A stretch of 64,000 nt of DNA from Acidobacteriota bacterium (GCA_029263315.1 JAJCXR010000047.1:62001-126000); one strand, 5' to 3'. Shown: positions 50,841 to 59,874, numbered from the stretch's first letter. Notes: generated by a model not told the origin, from the letters alone. Translations and numbers: made by a program.

Positions 50841-52207
50841 GTGCCTTGCCGTTGGATCGCACACAACCGCCCGCCGCCGGTCCGATCAAGGCGTTTCGTT
50901 TCCCCCCCTTCCTGCATCAGCGGTTGGCCAATGGGCTCAGGGTCTACGCGGCGCGTATCGATCGCGTTCCGCTGGTGGGTTTGGAGGTCTTGAGCCCGGC
51001 GGGCGCCCTCTTCGATCCAGCCGAGGAGTCGGGTTTGGCGAGTCTGCACGGGGAGCTGTTGAGCGAAGGGACAACCCTGCTTAGTGGCACCGAGATTGCC
51101 GCCCAAGTCGAATACCTCGGGGGTAGCCTGGGGTCGGGCGCTGGTTGGAATGGGGCCTATGCGGAAGCCGGGCTGCTGTCGAGGCATCTGGTCGCCGGTC
51201 TCGATCTGCTGACCGACATCGTGCGCCAGGCCAATTTTCCCGAGAACGAGATCGACCGTCTGCGCCAGCGCCGTGCTACCGAGCTGCTAAGGCGTCGTGA
51301 CCAACCGGCAGCTTTGGTGGATCGTCAAATGGCCAAAGCGCTGTATGGCGACGGCATCTATGGAAGGGCGGCCCTGGGCGAGCAGCAGACCCTAGTGCAC
51401 CTCGATCGGGATGCCTTCATGCGTTTCAACGGGCAGCATATGCGAGCCGCGGGCTCGACCTTTCTCGCCGTCGGCGATGTCGATCCAGAAGACATCTTGC
51501 GTCGTGTCGAGGCCTCCTTGGGGGATTGGCCCGCCGGCGAGCCCTCGCCCCTGCCCGCCTTCGGCATCCGTCCCCTCGAGGGTGTCGAAGTCTATATCGT
51601 CGACCGCCCGGATGCGGCCCAGACGCAGCTACAGCTGGGACATGTCGGTGTACCGCGAAAGCACGAAGACTTCTCGACCTTGATGCTTCTCAACAGCATC
51701 TTTGGCGGCAAGTTCACCAGTCGCATCAATCTCAACTTGCGCGAGGAGCACGGATTCACCTACGGCGCCCAGAGCACCTTTGAACGGCGTTTGGGCCCCG
51801 GGGCATTTTTCATCCGTACGGCGGTGGGTAACGAGGTGAGCGGTCGGGCCGTCGAGGAATTGTTGAAGGAGATGCGGCGTATCCGTGAAGAGGCGGTGAC
51901 GCAAGAGGAGCTGGACGACGCCCGCAGCTACATGGTCGGATACTTTGCCGCTTCCATGCAGACCACCGGGGACCTGCTCAAGCGGCTAGAGAACTTGGCC
52001 ATGTTCGATCTGCCGGACGACTACTACGATCACTATTCTCAGATGTTGACGGCCATCGATCGGCAGGCGCTACTCAGCGCTGCCCAGAAGCACTTGAAGC
52101 CCCATCGACTGGCGATCATCGCCGCCGGTCCGGCGCAGCAATTGCGATCTCAGCTCGAGCCCTTCGGCAAGATCGAAGTGGTGACCCCGGACGAGGTCAT
52201 CGGTTAG
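50837..52207 (+). CDS. M16 peptidase-like partner subunit lacking the zinc motif
   Basis: A 456-aa M16 paralogue translated by ATGA overlap from the catalytic subunit gene. At the HxxEH position it reads ASLHGELLSEGT, so the zinc-binding pair is lost and it should be non-catalytic. The C-terminal half keeps the RINLNLREEHGFTYGA segment, including the Arg-Tyr pair that binds substrate across the interface in heterodimeric M16B enzymes. It therefore most likely completes the peptidase as the substrate-binding subunit, as in mitochondrial processing peptidase. Its stop overlaps that of trmB. Confidence 0.92.
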   Translation: MSALPLDRTQPPAAGPIKAFRFPPFLHQRLANGLRVYAARIDRVPLVGLEVLSPAGALFDPAEESGLASLHGELLSEGTTLLSGTEIAAQVEYLGGSLGSGAGWNGAYAEAGLLSRHLVAGLDLLTDIVRQANFPENEIDRLRQRRATELLRRRDQPAALVDRQMAKALYGDGIYGRAALGEQQTLVHLDRDAFMRFNGQHMRAAGSTFLAVGDVDPEDILRRVEASLGDWPAGEPSPLPAFGIRPLEGVEVYIVDRPDAAQTQLQLGHVGVPRKHEDFSTLMLLNSIFGGKFTSRINLNLREEHGFTYGAQSTFERRLGPGAFFIRTAVGNEVSGRAVEELLKEMRRIREEAVTQEELDDARSYMVGYFAASMQTTGDLLKRLENLAMFDLPDDYYDHYSQMLTAIDRQALLSAAQKHLKPHRLAIIAAGPAQQLRSQLEPFGKIEVVTPDEVIG

Positions 52208-52899
52208 GACCCATCCTCTTGGCGTGCAGCCATCGCTGCGACGATGCCTGGCACACCTTCCGGATGGAGGCTCCCCACCGTCGCGTCCGCTGCCAGATGT
52301 CCTTCGAGACGCAGGATGGGTCGCCCTTCGACGATGTATTTGGCTTCGTAGTTGGTCCGGGCCCCGTCGGGCCAAGGCGCCTCTCGGCGCTCCAGGGTGA
52401 GGCCCGGGTAGAGACGCAGCAGGTCGTAGACCAGCTCGCCGTATTCGAGGAAATCGGTGGCGAAAAACAGCCGACCTCCGGGGCGTAGCAGGCCGAGCAC
52501 CAGGTCGACGGTTTCGGAGTCGAAGAGCCGGCGTTTGCGGTGCCGCTGCTTGGGCCAGGGATCGGGAAAGTAGACGTGGAGCACCGAGGCAAACCCCTGA
52601 GGTAGGACCGTCGACAGCAGATAGAGGGCCTCGCCTCGCACCACCATCAGATTGTCAGCCCCTTGCCGCCTGGCCCGTCGATCGAGCAGGCGGTAGTACT
52701 TGGAGACCACTTCGATTCCCAGGTAGCGACGTTCTGGATGCTGCAAAGCGCTGCGCAGCAGGAATTTGCCTTTGCCGAAGCCGAGCTCGACTTCCCACGG
52801 CCCGGTCCCGGCGATCAGATCATCGGGGCTGGGGAAGGCGGGTAGCTGCTTCAGCAGACGTTTCTGCTCGGCGGTCGAGAATTGTGCTGCGAGACGCAT
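52204..52899 (-). CDS. trmB: tRNA (guanine-N7-)-methyltransferase
   Basis: A 231-aa SAM methyltransferase. WEVELGFGKGKFLL is the SAM motif I, YLGIEVVSKY motif II, and VYFPDPWPKQRHRKRRL the TrmB signature. It forms m7G46 in the tRNA variable loop. A C-terminal TNYEAKYIVEGRPILRLE segment matches the TxYE tRNA-contact motif. The gene converges with the M16 pair and overlaps it by 4 bases; manC lies 21 bases upstream on the same strand. Confidence 0.96.
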   Translation of the reverse strand: MRLAAQFSTAEQKRLLKQLPAFPSPDDLIAGTGPWEVELGFGKGKFLLRSALQHPERRYLGIEVVSKYYRLLDRRARRQGADNLMVVRGEALYLLSTVLPQGFASVLHVYFPDPWPKQRHRKRRLFDSETVDLVLGLLRPGGRLFFATDFLEYGELVYDLLRLYPGLTLERREAPWPDGARTNYEAKYIVEGRPILRLEGHLAADATVGSLHPEGVPGIVAAMAARQEDGS

Positions 52900-52920
52900 C
52901 GTCGTTTTCCCTAGCTCAGC

Positions 52921-53958
52921 TCAGAGGAGGTCTTGCCGCTGGTCGCTTCTGAGGGCGTCGACGATGCGGCGTACCTCCTGTGAGCGCTCACGGGGTAGCA
53001 CCAGGACGGTGTCCCCGTCCCGCACCACCACCAAACCTTCGACGCCGACCACCGCGATGGTGCCCTGCTCGGCATAGAGCAGGTTGTCCCGTGCCTCCAC
53101 CGCCAGGACATCGCCTCGGCAGCGGTTGCCGTCCGCGTCGCCGGGGATCACCTCGGCCAGGGCTTCCCAGGAACCGAGATCGCTCCAGCCGCAGTCGAGG
53201 GGCAAGGTGGCGATGTCGTCGAGGCGTTCCATTACCGCATAGTCGATGGAGGTGGACGGCAAGAGTGGGTAGATCTCAGCCGTCCGCTCGGGGGAGCTTT
53301 CGATGCGTTGCAGGCCTTTGCCGATGGCGGGCTCGAAGCGCTGTAGGTGAGAGAGCAATGTACTGCCGCGGAAGACAAAGATGCCTGCGTTCCACAGATG
53401 CTGACCGTCCTGAAAGTAGCGCTCTGCGGTGGCCGCGTCGGGTTTCTCGCGAAAGCGCACCACGTGACGGGCGCCGCCGATGTCGTCGCCAAGCTGCAAA
53501 TAGCCATAGCCGGTCTCGGCCCAACGAGGACGCACGCCCAAGGTCATCACCCGATCGTCCCGCTGAGCGACTTCGGCGGCGGCCGCCAAGCTAGCGCGAA
53601 AGCCCTCGGCGTCGCCGACCCGATGGTCGGCGGGCAGCACCACGACCGTGCCTTGGCGAATGGCGGGCGGCATCGACACCAAGGACCAGCCGATGGCCGG
53701 GGCCGTATTACGCCCTTCGGGCTCCGCCAAGATCTGAGGCGCCGGCACCTCAGGCAACTGAGCGCGGACGGCATCGACCAGCCTTTCGGTGGTGCAAATC
53801 CAGACCGATTCCGGCGCCACCAAAGGGGCCAGGCGATCGACGGTGGCTTGTAGCAAGCTGCGCTCGCCATCCAGGGCGAGGAGCTGCTTCGGACGTCGCT
53901 TGCGACTCAAGGGCCAGAAGCGCGTACCGCTACCTCCGGCTAATATCAAGGCTTGCAC
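52921..53958 (-). CDS. manC: Mannose-1-phosphate guanylyltransferase
   Basis: A 345-aa enzyme that joins mannose-1-phosphate and GTP to GDP-mannose. LILAGGSGTRFWPLSRKRRPKQ is the nucleotide-binding signature (first 20 residues LILAGGSGTRFWPLSRKRRP), with VVLPADHRVGD metal loop and FREKPD sugar site. The fused isomerase domain of bifunctional AlgA-type enzymes is absent. The start is GTG at 53958, with GGGAG upstream. GDP-mannose would feed O-antigen, exopolysaccharide or glycoprotein synthesis, including the lipid-linked mannose that GT-C enzymes use. Confidence 0.95.
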   Translation of the reverse strand: MQALILAGGSGTRFWPLSRKRRPKQLLALDGERSLLQATVDRLAPLVAPESVWICTTERLVDAVRAQLPEVPAPQILAEPEGRNTAPAIGWSLVSMPPAIRQGTVVVLPADHRVGDAEGFRASLAAAAEVAQRDDRVMTLGVRPRWAETGYGYLQLGDDIGGARHVVRFREKPDAATAERYFQDGQHLWNAGIFVFRGSTLLSHLQRFEPAIGKGLQRIESSPERTAEIYPLLPSTSIDYAVMERLDDIATLPLDCGWSDLGSWEALAEVIPGDADGNRCRGDVLAVEARDNLLYAEQGTIAVVGVEGLVVVRDGDTVLVLPRERSQEVRRIVDALRSDQRQDLL

Positions 53959-54013
53959 GGCAAAGACTCCCTTGCGACTATCGAAATGGGGGCGATCGGC
54001 GGGATACCGGCGA

Positions 54014-54706
54014 TCAACTATTGTCGTCGGGGTCGGGTTTGGGATCCCAGAGAGAGACCTCCTCCAGGGGTTTACGGCCGAAGTCGGGCACCGTTGCGCC
54101 GGCCGCCGGGTAACCCACCGGAAAGAGAATGAAAGGACGTTCGTTCTTTGGCCGACCGAGGATATTGCGCAGGAAGGCCATCGGGCTGGGGGTGTGGGTC
54201 AAGGTGGACAGGCCCATGTTGTGGAGGGAGGCAATAAACAGGCCGCAGGCCAGACCGGTGCTCTCCCGCACGTAGTAATTCTTGCGCTTGTTGCCTTCTG
54301 CGTCGTAACCATAGAGCTCCTCGAAGACGACGACGATCCAAGGTACGGTCTCGAGGAAGGGTTTCTGCCACGTGGTGCCGATGGGCGCTAGGGCCTCCAA
54401 CCACTCGTCGGGCATCCTCTCTTCGTAGCTCTTCTTCTCTTCCGCCTCGGCGGCGATGCGGATCTGCCGCTTGATTTCCGGATCGCCGACAACGACGAAG
54501 CGCCACGGTTGCCGATGGGCGCCGGAAGGGGCGGTCGAGGCGGTACGGATCGCTTGCTCGATGAGCTGCCGCGGCACCGCATCGGCTGAAAAATCCCGCA
54601 CACTGCGTCGGCGATCCATCAACCGATAGAAGCTCTCCCCGCGGCGAGCTGATTCGTCTGGCGACAGCCGTTCCGGCTGATACGGAATAAATGGATAACG
54701 GACCAA
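54014..54706 (-). CDS. Iodotyrosine deiodinase-like FMN flavoprotein (nitroreductase fold)
   Basis: About 230 aa with a TTG start at 54706, chosen because GAGG stands 7 bases upstream and the length then equals bacterial deiodinase homologues; a longer frame reaches an ATG at 54793. RRRSVRDFS and TAPSGAHRQPW bind FMN phosphate. The lid carries Glu90, Tyr94 and Lys115, spaced exactly as Glu157, Tyr161 and Lys182 of human deiodinase, which hold the zwitterion of halotyrosine. HTPSPMAFL and VGYPAAGATVPDFGRKPL also follow that family. Reductive dehalogenation of iodo- or bromotyrosine is thus predicted; a role in general nitroreduction is less likely. The partner reductase and natural substrate are unknown. 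Confidence 0.87.
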   Translation of the reverse strand: MVRYPFIPYQPERLSPDESARRGESFYRLMDRRRSVRDFSADAVPRQLIEQAIRTASTAPSGAHRQPWRFVVVGDPEIKRQIRIAAEAEEKKSYEERMPDEWLEALAPIGTTWQKPFLETVPWIVVVFEELYGYDAEGNKRKNYYVRESTGLACGLFIASLHNMGLSTLTHTPSPMAFLRNILGRPKNERPFILFPVGYPAAGATVPDFGRKPLEEVSLWDPKPDPDDNS

Positions 54707-54872
54707 TTTGGCACCTCGGTAGCCACCACCGTGGAGGGGACACTCGGCCTCAGCAGGCCAAGGCTCGGACCCTGGCCCAGTGGAGGTCCTCACGGTCAGG
54801 GCGATCTTGGGATCTCAGCAGTTGTTGATTCTCAGATGTTGATTCTCAGATGTTGATATCTCAGTGGATGCT

Positions 54873-55979
54873 TCAGCTCGCCCCGACCCGTTCCAGCTCT
54901 TGCTCGATGACCTCGCTCAGAGCTTCGTAGGTGGGGGCACCGGACAGGTATCGGCCGTTGATGAAGAATGCTGGGGTGCGCTCGACCCCGGCCGCCTGGC
55001 CGGCTTGGAAGTCCGCCTCGACGGCCTCGGCGTGACGGCCGCTATCGAGACAGCTGTTGAATGCCTCGGCTTCCAGGCCAACGGCCACCGCAAGTGCCTT
55101 GAGGCCACCGGTGCCCAGGCTGCGCTGGGAAGCGAACATCTGGTCGTGCATTTGCCAGAACTTGCCCTGTTCTTGGGCGCAGAGGGATGCCTCGCCGGCC
55201 TTGCGGGCGTGGGGATGCAGATTGTCCAGCGGAAAATGCCGATAGACCAGTTGCACCCGGTCGCCATGGGAAGCCATCAGTTGATCGAGCACCGAAGTCG
55301 CCTGCTGGCAGTAAGGGCACTCGAAGTCCGAGAACTCAACGATGGTCACCGCCGGGTCGTCGGCGCCACGGGACGGGCCGCTGGCCTCGACCTCGATGCG
55401 GAATGGGGTGGTCAGAATCTCGACCTCGGCGGCGCTGCGCAACGACTCGACAAATCGCTCCATGGCCAGAAAGCTGCGGATCTGCCCCTCCACCCGTTCC
55501 TTGGGCTGTCGAATTTGGGCTTTGCCTTTTTCATAGAAGGCATCGACCTCTGCGGCCGGAACGTCGCTCAGCTTGGCGGCGACTTCTTGCTCCACCAGTT
55601 GCTCACGGCTAAGACCTCGGCGTTCCGCCTCCTGCTCGATGAGCATGTCCCGGACGCGGGTTTCGACACCGCGGGCGATCAACTGATGCTTCTGACGATC
55701 GAGCTTCACCAGCTCGCCGGCCAGCTCATCGTGCATCTCTTTTTCGGTCAGCATGACATCGCCAACCTTGGCCAGGATCCTGCTATCCGAGGGTGCACCA
55801 TTGCCTGATGTTGTCTCGTCCGATGGCGCCTTGGCGGCCTGGGCTCCTGCCGGCTCCGCTGCTTTGATGGTTTCCGACTCTCCCATCAGGAACCAGCCGA
55901 CGGTGCCGACGATGAGGCTTGCGGTCAATATGAAAAGCCGCTGGATGGTGCTTTTTCCTTCGATCGGTCGATCGTTCAT
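54873..55979 (-). CDS. DsbA-family thiol oxidoreductase with SurA-like N-terminal domain
   Basis: A 368-aa protein anchored or secreted by one N-terminal helix (LFILTASLIVGTVGWFLMG). Residues about 65-190 form a helical SurA/PpiC-N-like chaperone domain (KEMHDELAGELVKLDRQKHQ). The C-terminal 170 residues are a DsbA/DsbG-type thioredoxin with CPYC (221-224) and cis-Pro in ERTPAFFING. Such fusions oxidise or isomerise disulfides in the periplasm while holding unfolded clients. GGAG lies about 10 bases before the ATG. It follows, on the opposite strand sense, no obvious operon partner; holB starts 1 kb upstream. Confidence 0.88.
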   Translation of the reverse strand: MNDRPIEGKSTIQRLFILTASLIVGTVGWFLMGESETIKAAEPAGAQAAKAPSDETTSGNGAPSDSRILAKVGDVMLTEKEMHDELAGELVKLDRQKHQLIARGVETRVRDMLIEQEAERRGLSREQLVEQEVAAKLSDVPAAEVDAFYEKGKAQIRQPKERVEGQIRSFLAMERFVESLRSAAEVEILTTPFRIEVEASGPSRGADDPAVTIVEFSDFECPYCQQATSVLDQLMASHGDRVQLVYRHFPLDNLHPHARKAGEASLCAQEQGKFWQMHDQMFASQRSLGTGGLKALAVAVGLEAEAFNSCLDSGRHAEAVEADFQAGQAAGVERTPAFFINGRYLSGAPTYEALSEVIEQELERVGAS

Positions 55980-56112
55980 GCACGATGCTCCAGGGAAGTT
56001 TTCGAAGTACTAGGGAGCCCGTAACGGGAAGGGCTCTCGAATGCGTTGGTTGTCATGGGGTCGTTGGCCACCTGCGGCCAGTCGTTGATTCTACCGGTCG
56101 TTAGGCAGGATC

Positions 56113-56979
56113 TCAAGTCATGGACGGCGCGAGAGGGCTCAACCAGCGGACGATCCAACCTTCCAGCAGGCGGCTCTGGGTGATGCCGCGCATCCGCCAG
56201 CGGGGACCTTCGAGCAACTCCTGGGCAAGATCGAGGATGGCCCGGCGTTGCCGGGGCTCGAGGGATCGCATCTCGAGGTAGTGGACGAGGGCGGCGGCGG
56301 CCATCGCCCAGGGTCTGCGGGCCCTGGGGTCTTGCCAACCGTCGAAGCGCCCGAGAATGTCGGCGGCGCTCAGCAGGTGGATGGCGGCGGCATCTTCAAA
56401 GAAGGCGTCAAGGGCCATGGCGAGATCTTGGCTCACCGGCTCGATGAGATCGGTTTCGAGACCCTCTCGACTGCCCAAGAAAACGGCCAGGGAGCGGCTG
56501 CGCAAGGTGACGAGGAGATCCAGCTGCGAAGCGGCGAGCAGCAGAAACTGGCGTGGCGTGCGGGTCGGTGGTTCCTCCAGCAGTTTCAACAGGGCATCGG
56601 CGGCGGCACCGCCGAGGGTATCGGCTTCGGCGATGACATACACCTGGCCGCGGGCTTCGAAGGGGCTGGAGTAAGCTTGGACGAGGAATTCCTTGGTGGC
56701 GGCGACGGAGGTCGAGGTCCGTAGGTCCCTTTCGAGCACATGCAGATCCGGGTGGAAAAGCTCTTCGCCCTTGGCCGGCCAGACCAAGCGCCGACAGTGA
56801 CGACAGGGCTCGAGACCGTGTACGGCGCAGGGGCGTTGGGGGACCGGGTTGAGGCAGAGAAAAGACCGGGCGATCTCCAGTGCCGCCTGCTGGCGCTCCT
56901 CCTGGCCGCTGCCATAGAGGATTACCGACGGATAGAGGCGACCCTCGGCGGCAAGCTGGACCACCGAATCGAAATTCAT
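56113..56979 (-). CDS. holB: DNA polymerase III delta-prime-like subunit
   Basis: A 288-aa clamp-loader subunit started at the ATG at 56979 with GGAGG 8 bases upstream. ILYGSGQEERQQAALEIAR takes the place of Walker A and lacks GKT, as expected of non-hydrolysing delta-prime. A zinc module follows (CAVHGLEPCRHCRRL), then ADALLKLLEEPP, the conserved sensor region, and LRSRSLAVFL. It overlaps the tmk stop by 4 bases; tmk-holB is a widespread gene order. A short length (usual 300-335) leaves the third domain compact. Confidence 0.9.
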   Translation of the reverse strand: MNFDSVVQLAAEGRLYPSVILYGSGQEERQQAALEIARSFLCLNPVPQRPCAVHGLEPCRHCRRLVWPAKGEELFHPDLHVLERDLRTSTSVAATKEFLVQAYSSPFEARGQVYVIAEADTLGGAAADALLKLLEEPPTRTPRQFLLLAASQLDLLVTLRSRSLAVFLGSREGLETDLIEPVSQDLAMALDAFFEDAAAIHLLSAADILGRFDGWQDPRARRPWAMAAAALVHYLEMRSLEPRQRRAILDLAQELLEGPRWRMRGITQSRLLEGWIVRWLSPLAPSMT

Positions 56980-57629
56980 GGGGTGACCTCCGGCGGCCGG
57001 AAGATTTGCTCCAGAAATGCCTCCACTTGATGCCAAGTATTTTCCTTGTCGCCATCGGAGTCGATAACCCGGAAGCGCTCCGGATCGGCCGCCACAAGCT
57101 CCAGATAGCGATGCCGGACGCGTTCGTAGAAGGCGAGGTTCTCATCGTCCAGGCGATCGACATCGCCGCGGGCCCAGCGCGACGCGGAGCGTCCCCGCTC
57201 ATAGGCCGAGGTGGCGGGCAAATCGAAGTACAGGGTGACATCTGGACGCCGCCGTTCGGTGGCCAGGAGATCCAGTTGATCGATCCAATCGGCCGGTAGG
57301 CCGCGCCCGCTCCCTTGGTAGGCACAGGACGAATCCGTGAAGCGATCGCAGAGCACGTGGGTGCCGGCCGCCAGCGTCGGCTCGATGAGCTCGAGAAGAT
57401 GTTGGCGGCGACTGGCGAACACCAACATGGCCTCTACCCGACCGTCGATCTGGCCCCACTGGCTATCTAGGAACACCCTGCGGATGGCATCCCCGAGGGG
57501 CGTGCCGCCGGGTTCGTGGGTTTGACAAACCGGCACGCCGCGTTCCTCGAGCCAGCTGACGGCACGCCGCAGGTGGGTGCTCTTGCCGCTGCCGTCGAGG
57601 CCTTCGAAGGTGATGAAGAGGGATGACAT
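56976..57629 (-). CDS. tmk: Thymidylate kinase
   Basis: A 217-aa enzyme converting dTMP to dTDP. FEGLDGSGKST (P-loop, residues 8-18), THEPGGTPLGD, CDRFTDSSCAYQG (DR motif) and a lid with RGRSASRWARGDVDRLDDE are all present. The ATG at 57629 is the family start; the longer upstream frame runs through the divergent DCC gene and is an artefact. Ribosome site weak (GCGAG). Confidence 0.96.
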   Translation of the reverse strand: MSSLFITFEGLDGSGKSTHLRRAVSWLEERGVPVCQTHEPGGTPLGDAIRRVFLDSQWGQIDGRVEAMLVFASRRQHLLELIEPTLAAGTHVLCDRFTDSSCAYQGSGRGLPADWIDQLDLLATERRRPDVTLYFDLPATSAYERGRSASRWARGDVDRLDDENLAFYERVRHRYLELVAADPERFRVIDSDGDKENTWHQVEAFLEQIFRPPEVTP

Positions 57630-57698
57630 GGTGTCTCGCAGAGGGCATCGAGGCGTCGGGGAATTCCGAGCTGTCGCCGAGGGGTTAATATAACTGCC

Positions 57699-58136
57699 AT
57701 GGAGCAAAACGCCACAGTCTTCACCGCCGACGATATCGAGCGAATTTTCTACGATGGAGATTGCGGTGTCTGCCACTGGGCAGTGCGTTTCGTCGCCAAA
57801 CGCGATCCCCAGGGGACGGCATTTCGCTTTGCCCCGTTGGGCGGAGAGGTTTTCAAGGCCCAGGTTCCCGAGGCTCAGCGCCGGCAGCTGCCGGATTCCA
57901 TGGTGGTGCGAACCGCCGACGGTGAGATTCTCGCCCAGTCGGTGGCCGTGGTCCACATCCTGCGTCGTCTCGGCGGCCCCTGGCGTTTCCTGGGCCGAAT
58001 CCTGAGTTGGCTTCCGCGCTCCCTGCGCGACGCTGCCTACGGCGGTGTCGCCGCGATCCGTCACCGCTTGGCGGCCAATCCCCAAGGCGCCTGTCCGCTG
58101 CCGAGCCCCGAGCTAAGGAGCCGGCTCGACCCCTGA
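57699..58136 (+). CDS. DCC-family (DUF393) thiol-disulfide oxidoreductase-like protein
   Basis: A 145-aa protein with the family motif YDGDCGVCHWAVRF (Cys22, Cys25) and LGGPWRFLGRILSWLP near the C-terminus. The fold is thioredoxin-like, and a redox role is presumed from the CxxC pair, though no substrate is established. It is divergent from tmk. Its last 24 bases overlap the convergent phosphatase gene. Confidence 0.9.
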   Translation: MEQNATVFTADDIERIFYDGDCGVCHWAVRFVAKRDPQGTAFRFAPLGGEVFKAQVPEAQRRQLPDSMVVRTADGEILAQSVAVVHILRRLGGPWRFLGRILSWLPRSLRDAAYGGVAAIRHRLAANPQGACPLPSPELRSRLDP

Positions 58137-59363
58137 GATTTCCTGCGGTGCTTCCCCCAAGTAGTGGCTGAAAAGGCGATCGCCTCGAATTTCCAAGGCG
58201 CTGGGGCGCCCTTTGTAATAGGCCTTCAACATGCCGGTGTCGATGAGCAGAACTTGCCCGTCGAAGCGTTGCACGATGCGATGTGAGTGTTGCGGCGTGT
58301 GGCCCACCACCACCCGCTGGGCTCCGAGGGGAGCGAGAATGGCGGGCATCTCGGCGTTCCCTTCTTCGTCACTCCACTTGGCGTAGCCGCGGAACCACAG
58401 GGGTCCGTTGTCGCCGACCAGCAACGAGCTCTCCAGTCGGATGACCGTCTCCAGCTGTGGGGAGATGACGCGCCCGGCCGCCGTCTCTTCCTCCGCCAGC
58501 CGACGAGCGCTGGCCAGAATATCCCGCAAATGGGTGGTCACCAGGATGCGTCGTTCGTCGAGCAGCTGTTGATGGACTTGATCGAAGGCGGCGATCTCAG
58601 CGGCGACGCCATGGTTGATGTCGTCGATGGTGCGTCCTGTGAGGGCCGGGCTGATGCCTCCGTGCAGGAAGACCACGCCAGCCAGCTGAGTCGCCGCCGG
58701 TAGGGTGCGCAACCAACTGCCCAACTCGCCCTCCGGCGACAGGGCGTCGATGTATTCGACCAAGCCGTAGGCTTTTTGCTCCTGACATTGGCTCAGCACT
58801 TGGCGAGCCGCGGCGGGCTCTTCGCCCCGCAGTACCGCTTGACGCCGGATGTGCTTCGAGTAGTCGTTGCAGTAGAAGGTGTAGCGGTCGACCGAACGGG
58901 CATCGACAAAAGCGGCGAGGATGTCGCGGGTGACGTAGCGTAAGTCTCCAAGCAAATTGAGCGCTTCGTGATTGCCCAACAGGACGATCACCTCGCCGCC
59001 CTTCTTGGGGGCTTGCTGTTGCAGCTTCTTGAGGAAGTTGGCCACCTCGATCGTCTTGGCACCGCGATCAAGGAAGTCACCGGTCTGCACGAAGATGCTG
59101 TCGCCGCCGGTCCAGCGGCCGCGTTTATCCACCAATCCCACCTGTTGCAGAATGGCCAGCAGCTCGTCGTAGGCCCCGTGGATATCGGCGATGGCGAAGA
59201 TTTGGCGTTCGTCGGTCCCTTTCCGGGCATCGTCGGGTTTGGCGCTAGCGCTGGCGCAACAACAGAAAATTCCGCCGACCAGGAGCGACGCGATGAGGAA
59301 CGATCTGTGGACGGAAGACCCAGGACGAGTCCGTGGCCTAGGGCAAAGAGATGTTCGTTGCAT
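58113..59363 (-). CDS. Exported PPP-type metallophosphatase (Shewanella-like)
   Basis: A 416-aa protein with a signal-like N-terminus (FLIASLLVGGIFCCCASASA). It has the PPP-family metal motifs ADIHGAYDEL (usual GDxHG), QTGDFLDRGAKT, LLGNHEALNLLGD and later VFLHGGISPAL and VVGHTPQHSHR. The GNHEALN form and length fit Shewanella-like phosphatases, which dephosphorylate phosphotyrosine or phosphoserine in proteins. An exported location is notable since protein phosphatases are usually cytoplasmic. The ATG follows directly after GAGG and 3 bases after the cNMP-binding gene stop, so both are probably co-transcribed. Confidence 0.86.
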   Translation of the reverse strand: MQRTSLCPRPRTRPGSSVHRSFLIASLLVGGIFCCCASASAKPDDARKGTDERQIFAIADIHGAYDELLAILQQVGLVDKRGRWTGGDSIFVQTGDFLDRGAKTIEVANFLKKLQQQAPKKGGEVIVLLGNHEALNLLGDLRYVTRDILAAFVDARSVDRYTFYCNDYSKHIRRQAVLRGEEPAAARQVLSQCQEQKAYGLVEYIDALSPEGELGSWLRTLPAATQLAGVVFLHGGISPALTGRTIDDINHGVAAEIAAFDQVHQQLLDERRILVTTHLRDILASARRLAEEETAAGRVISPQLETVIRLESSLLVGDNGPLWFRGYAKWSDEEGNAEMPAILAPLGAQRVVVGHTPQHSHRIVQRFDGQVLLIDTGMLKAYYKGRPSALEIRGDRLFSHYLGEAPQEISGVEPAP

Positions 59364-59365
59364 CC

Positions 59366-59839
59366 TCAGGGGCTGGGCCCTCCTCGGGGCGAAAGAGATG
59401 GTGTGGGCTGTAGGGCGCTAGCCGGTAGATCCTTGGTGGAGGGGGACATGAGCTGGCGAAACAGGGCTTTGACGATCTCGATGTTGTTGGACAGCAAATC
59501 GAAGAAATCGTCGGCTTCGATTTCCAAGGCGATGCCCTCGGCGCTGGCCACGGCGTCTTCCGCCCGCAAACGACCGGCGAGGATCTCCCGTACGCCAAAG
59601 GTCGAGCCTGAGGATATACAGCGTTGCTCACCGCCTCGGTTGTCTAGAACCACTTCTCCGGCGACGACGGAGAAAAGGGCTTCCGCCGCATCGTTGACGG
59701 AGTAGATCTTCTCACCCTGTCGCAGGACCTTTTGCCGGGCGATACCGGCGATGCGCACCACTTGCTCGGCCGTACAGTGGGCGAACAGCTCGACCGTCTG
59801 CAGGTGGACCACCATCTGAATGCGGGTGAGGGGCGTCAA
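59366..59839 (-). CDS. Single cyclic-nucleotide-binding-domain protein
   Basis: A 157-aa protein made of one Crp-like cNMP-binding beta-roll (VELFAHCTAEQVVRIAG to ALEIEADDFFDLL) and a disordered tail, with no DNA-binding domain. The phosphate-binding cassette region reads FGVREILAGRLRAEDAVAS: the usual Glu and Arg have approximate counterparts, so cyclic nucleotide binding is possible. The start is TTG at 59839, supported by GGAG. It lies between xseB and the phosphatase on the same strand and could regulate a partner protein. Confidence 0.8.
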   Translation of the reverse strand: MTPLTRIQMVVHLQTVELFAHCTAEQVVRIAGIARQKVLRQGEKIYSVNDAAEALFSVVAGEVVLDNRGGEQRCISSGSTFGVREILAGRLRAEDAVASAEGIALEIEADDFFDLLSNNIEIVKALFRQLMSPSTKDLPASALQPTPSLSPRGGPSP

Positions 59840-59874
59840 GGATGCTCCGTCGGTGTGTCGGATACTGCCTCGCC

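Noticed and set aside
56976..58085. Longer N-terminus for thymidylate kinase
   Set aside because: The extra 150 codons run antisense to the DCC-family gene and precede the canonical MSSLFITFEG start.
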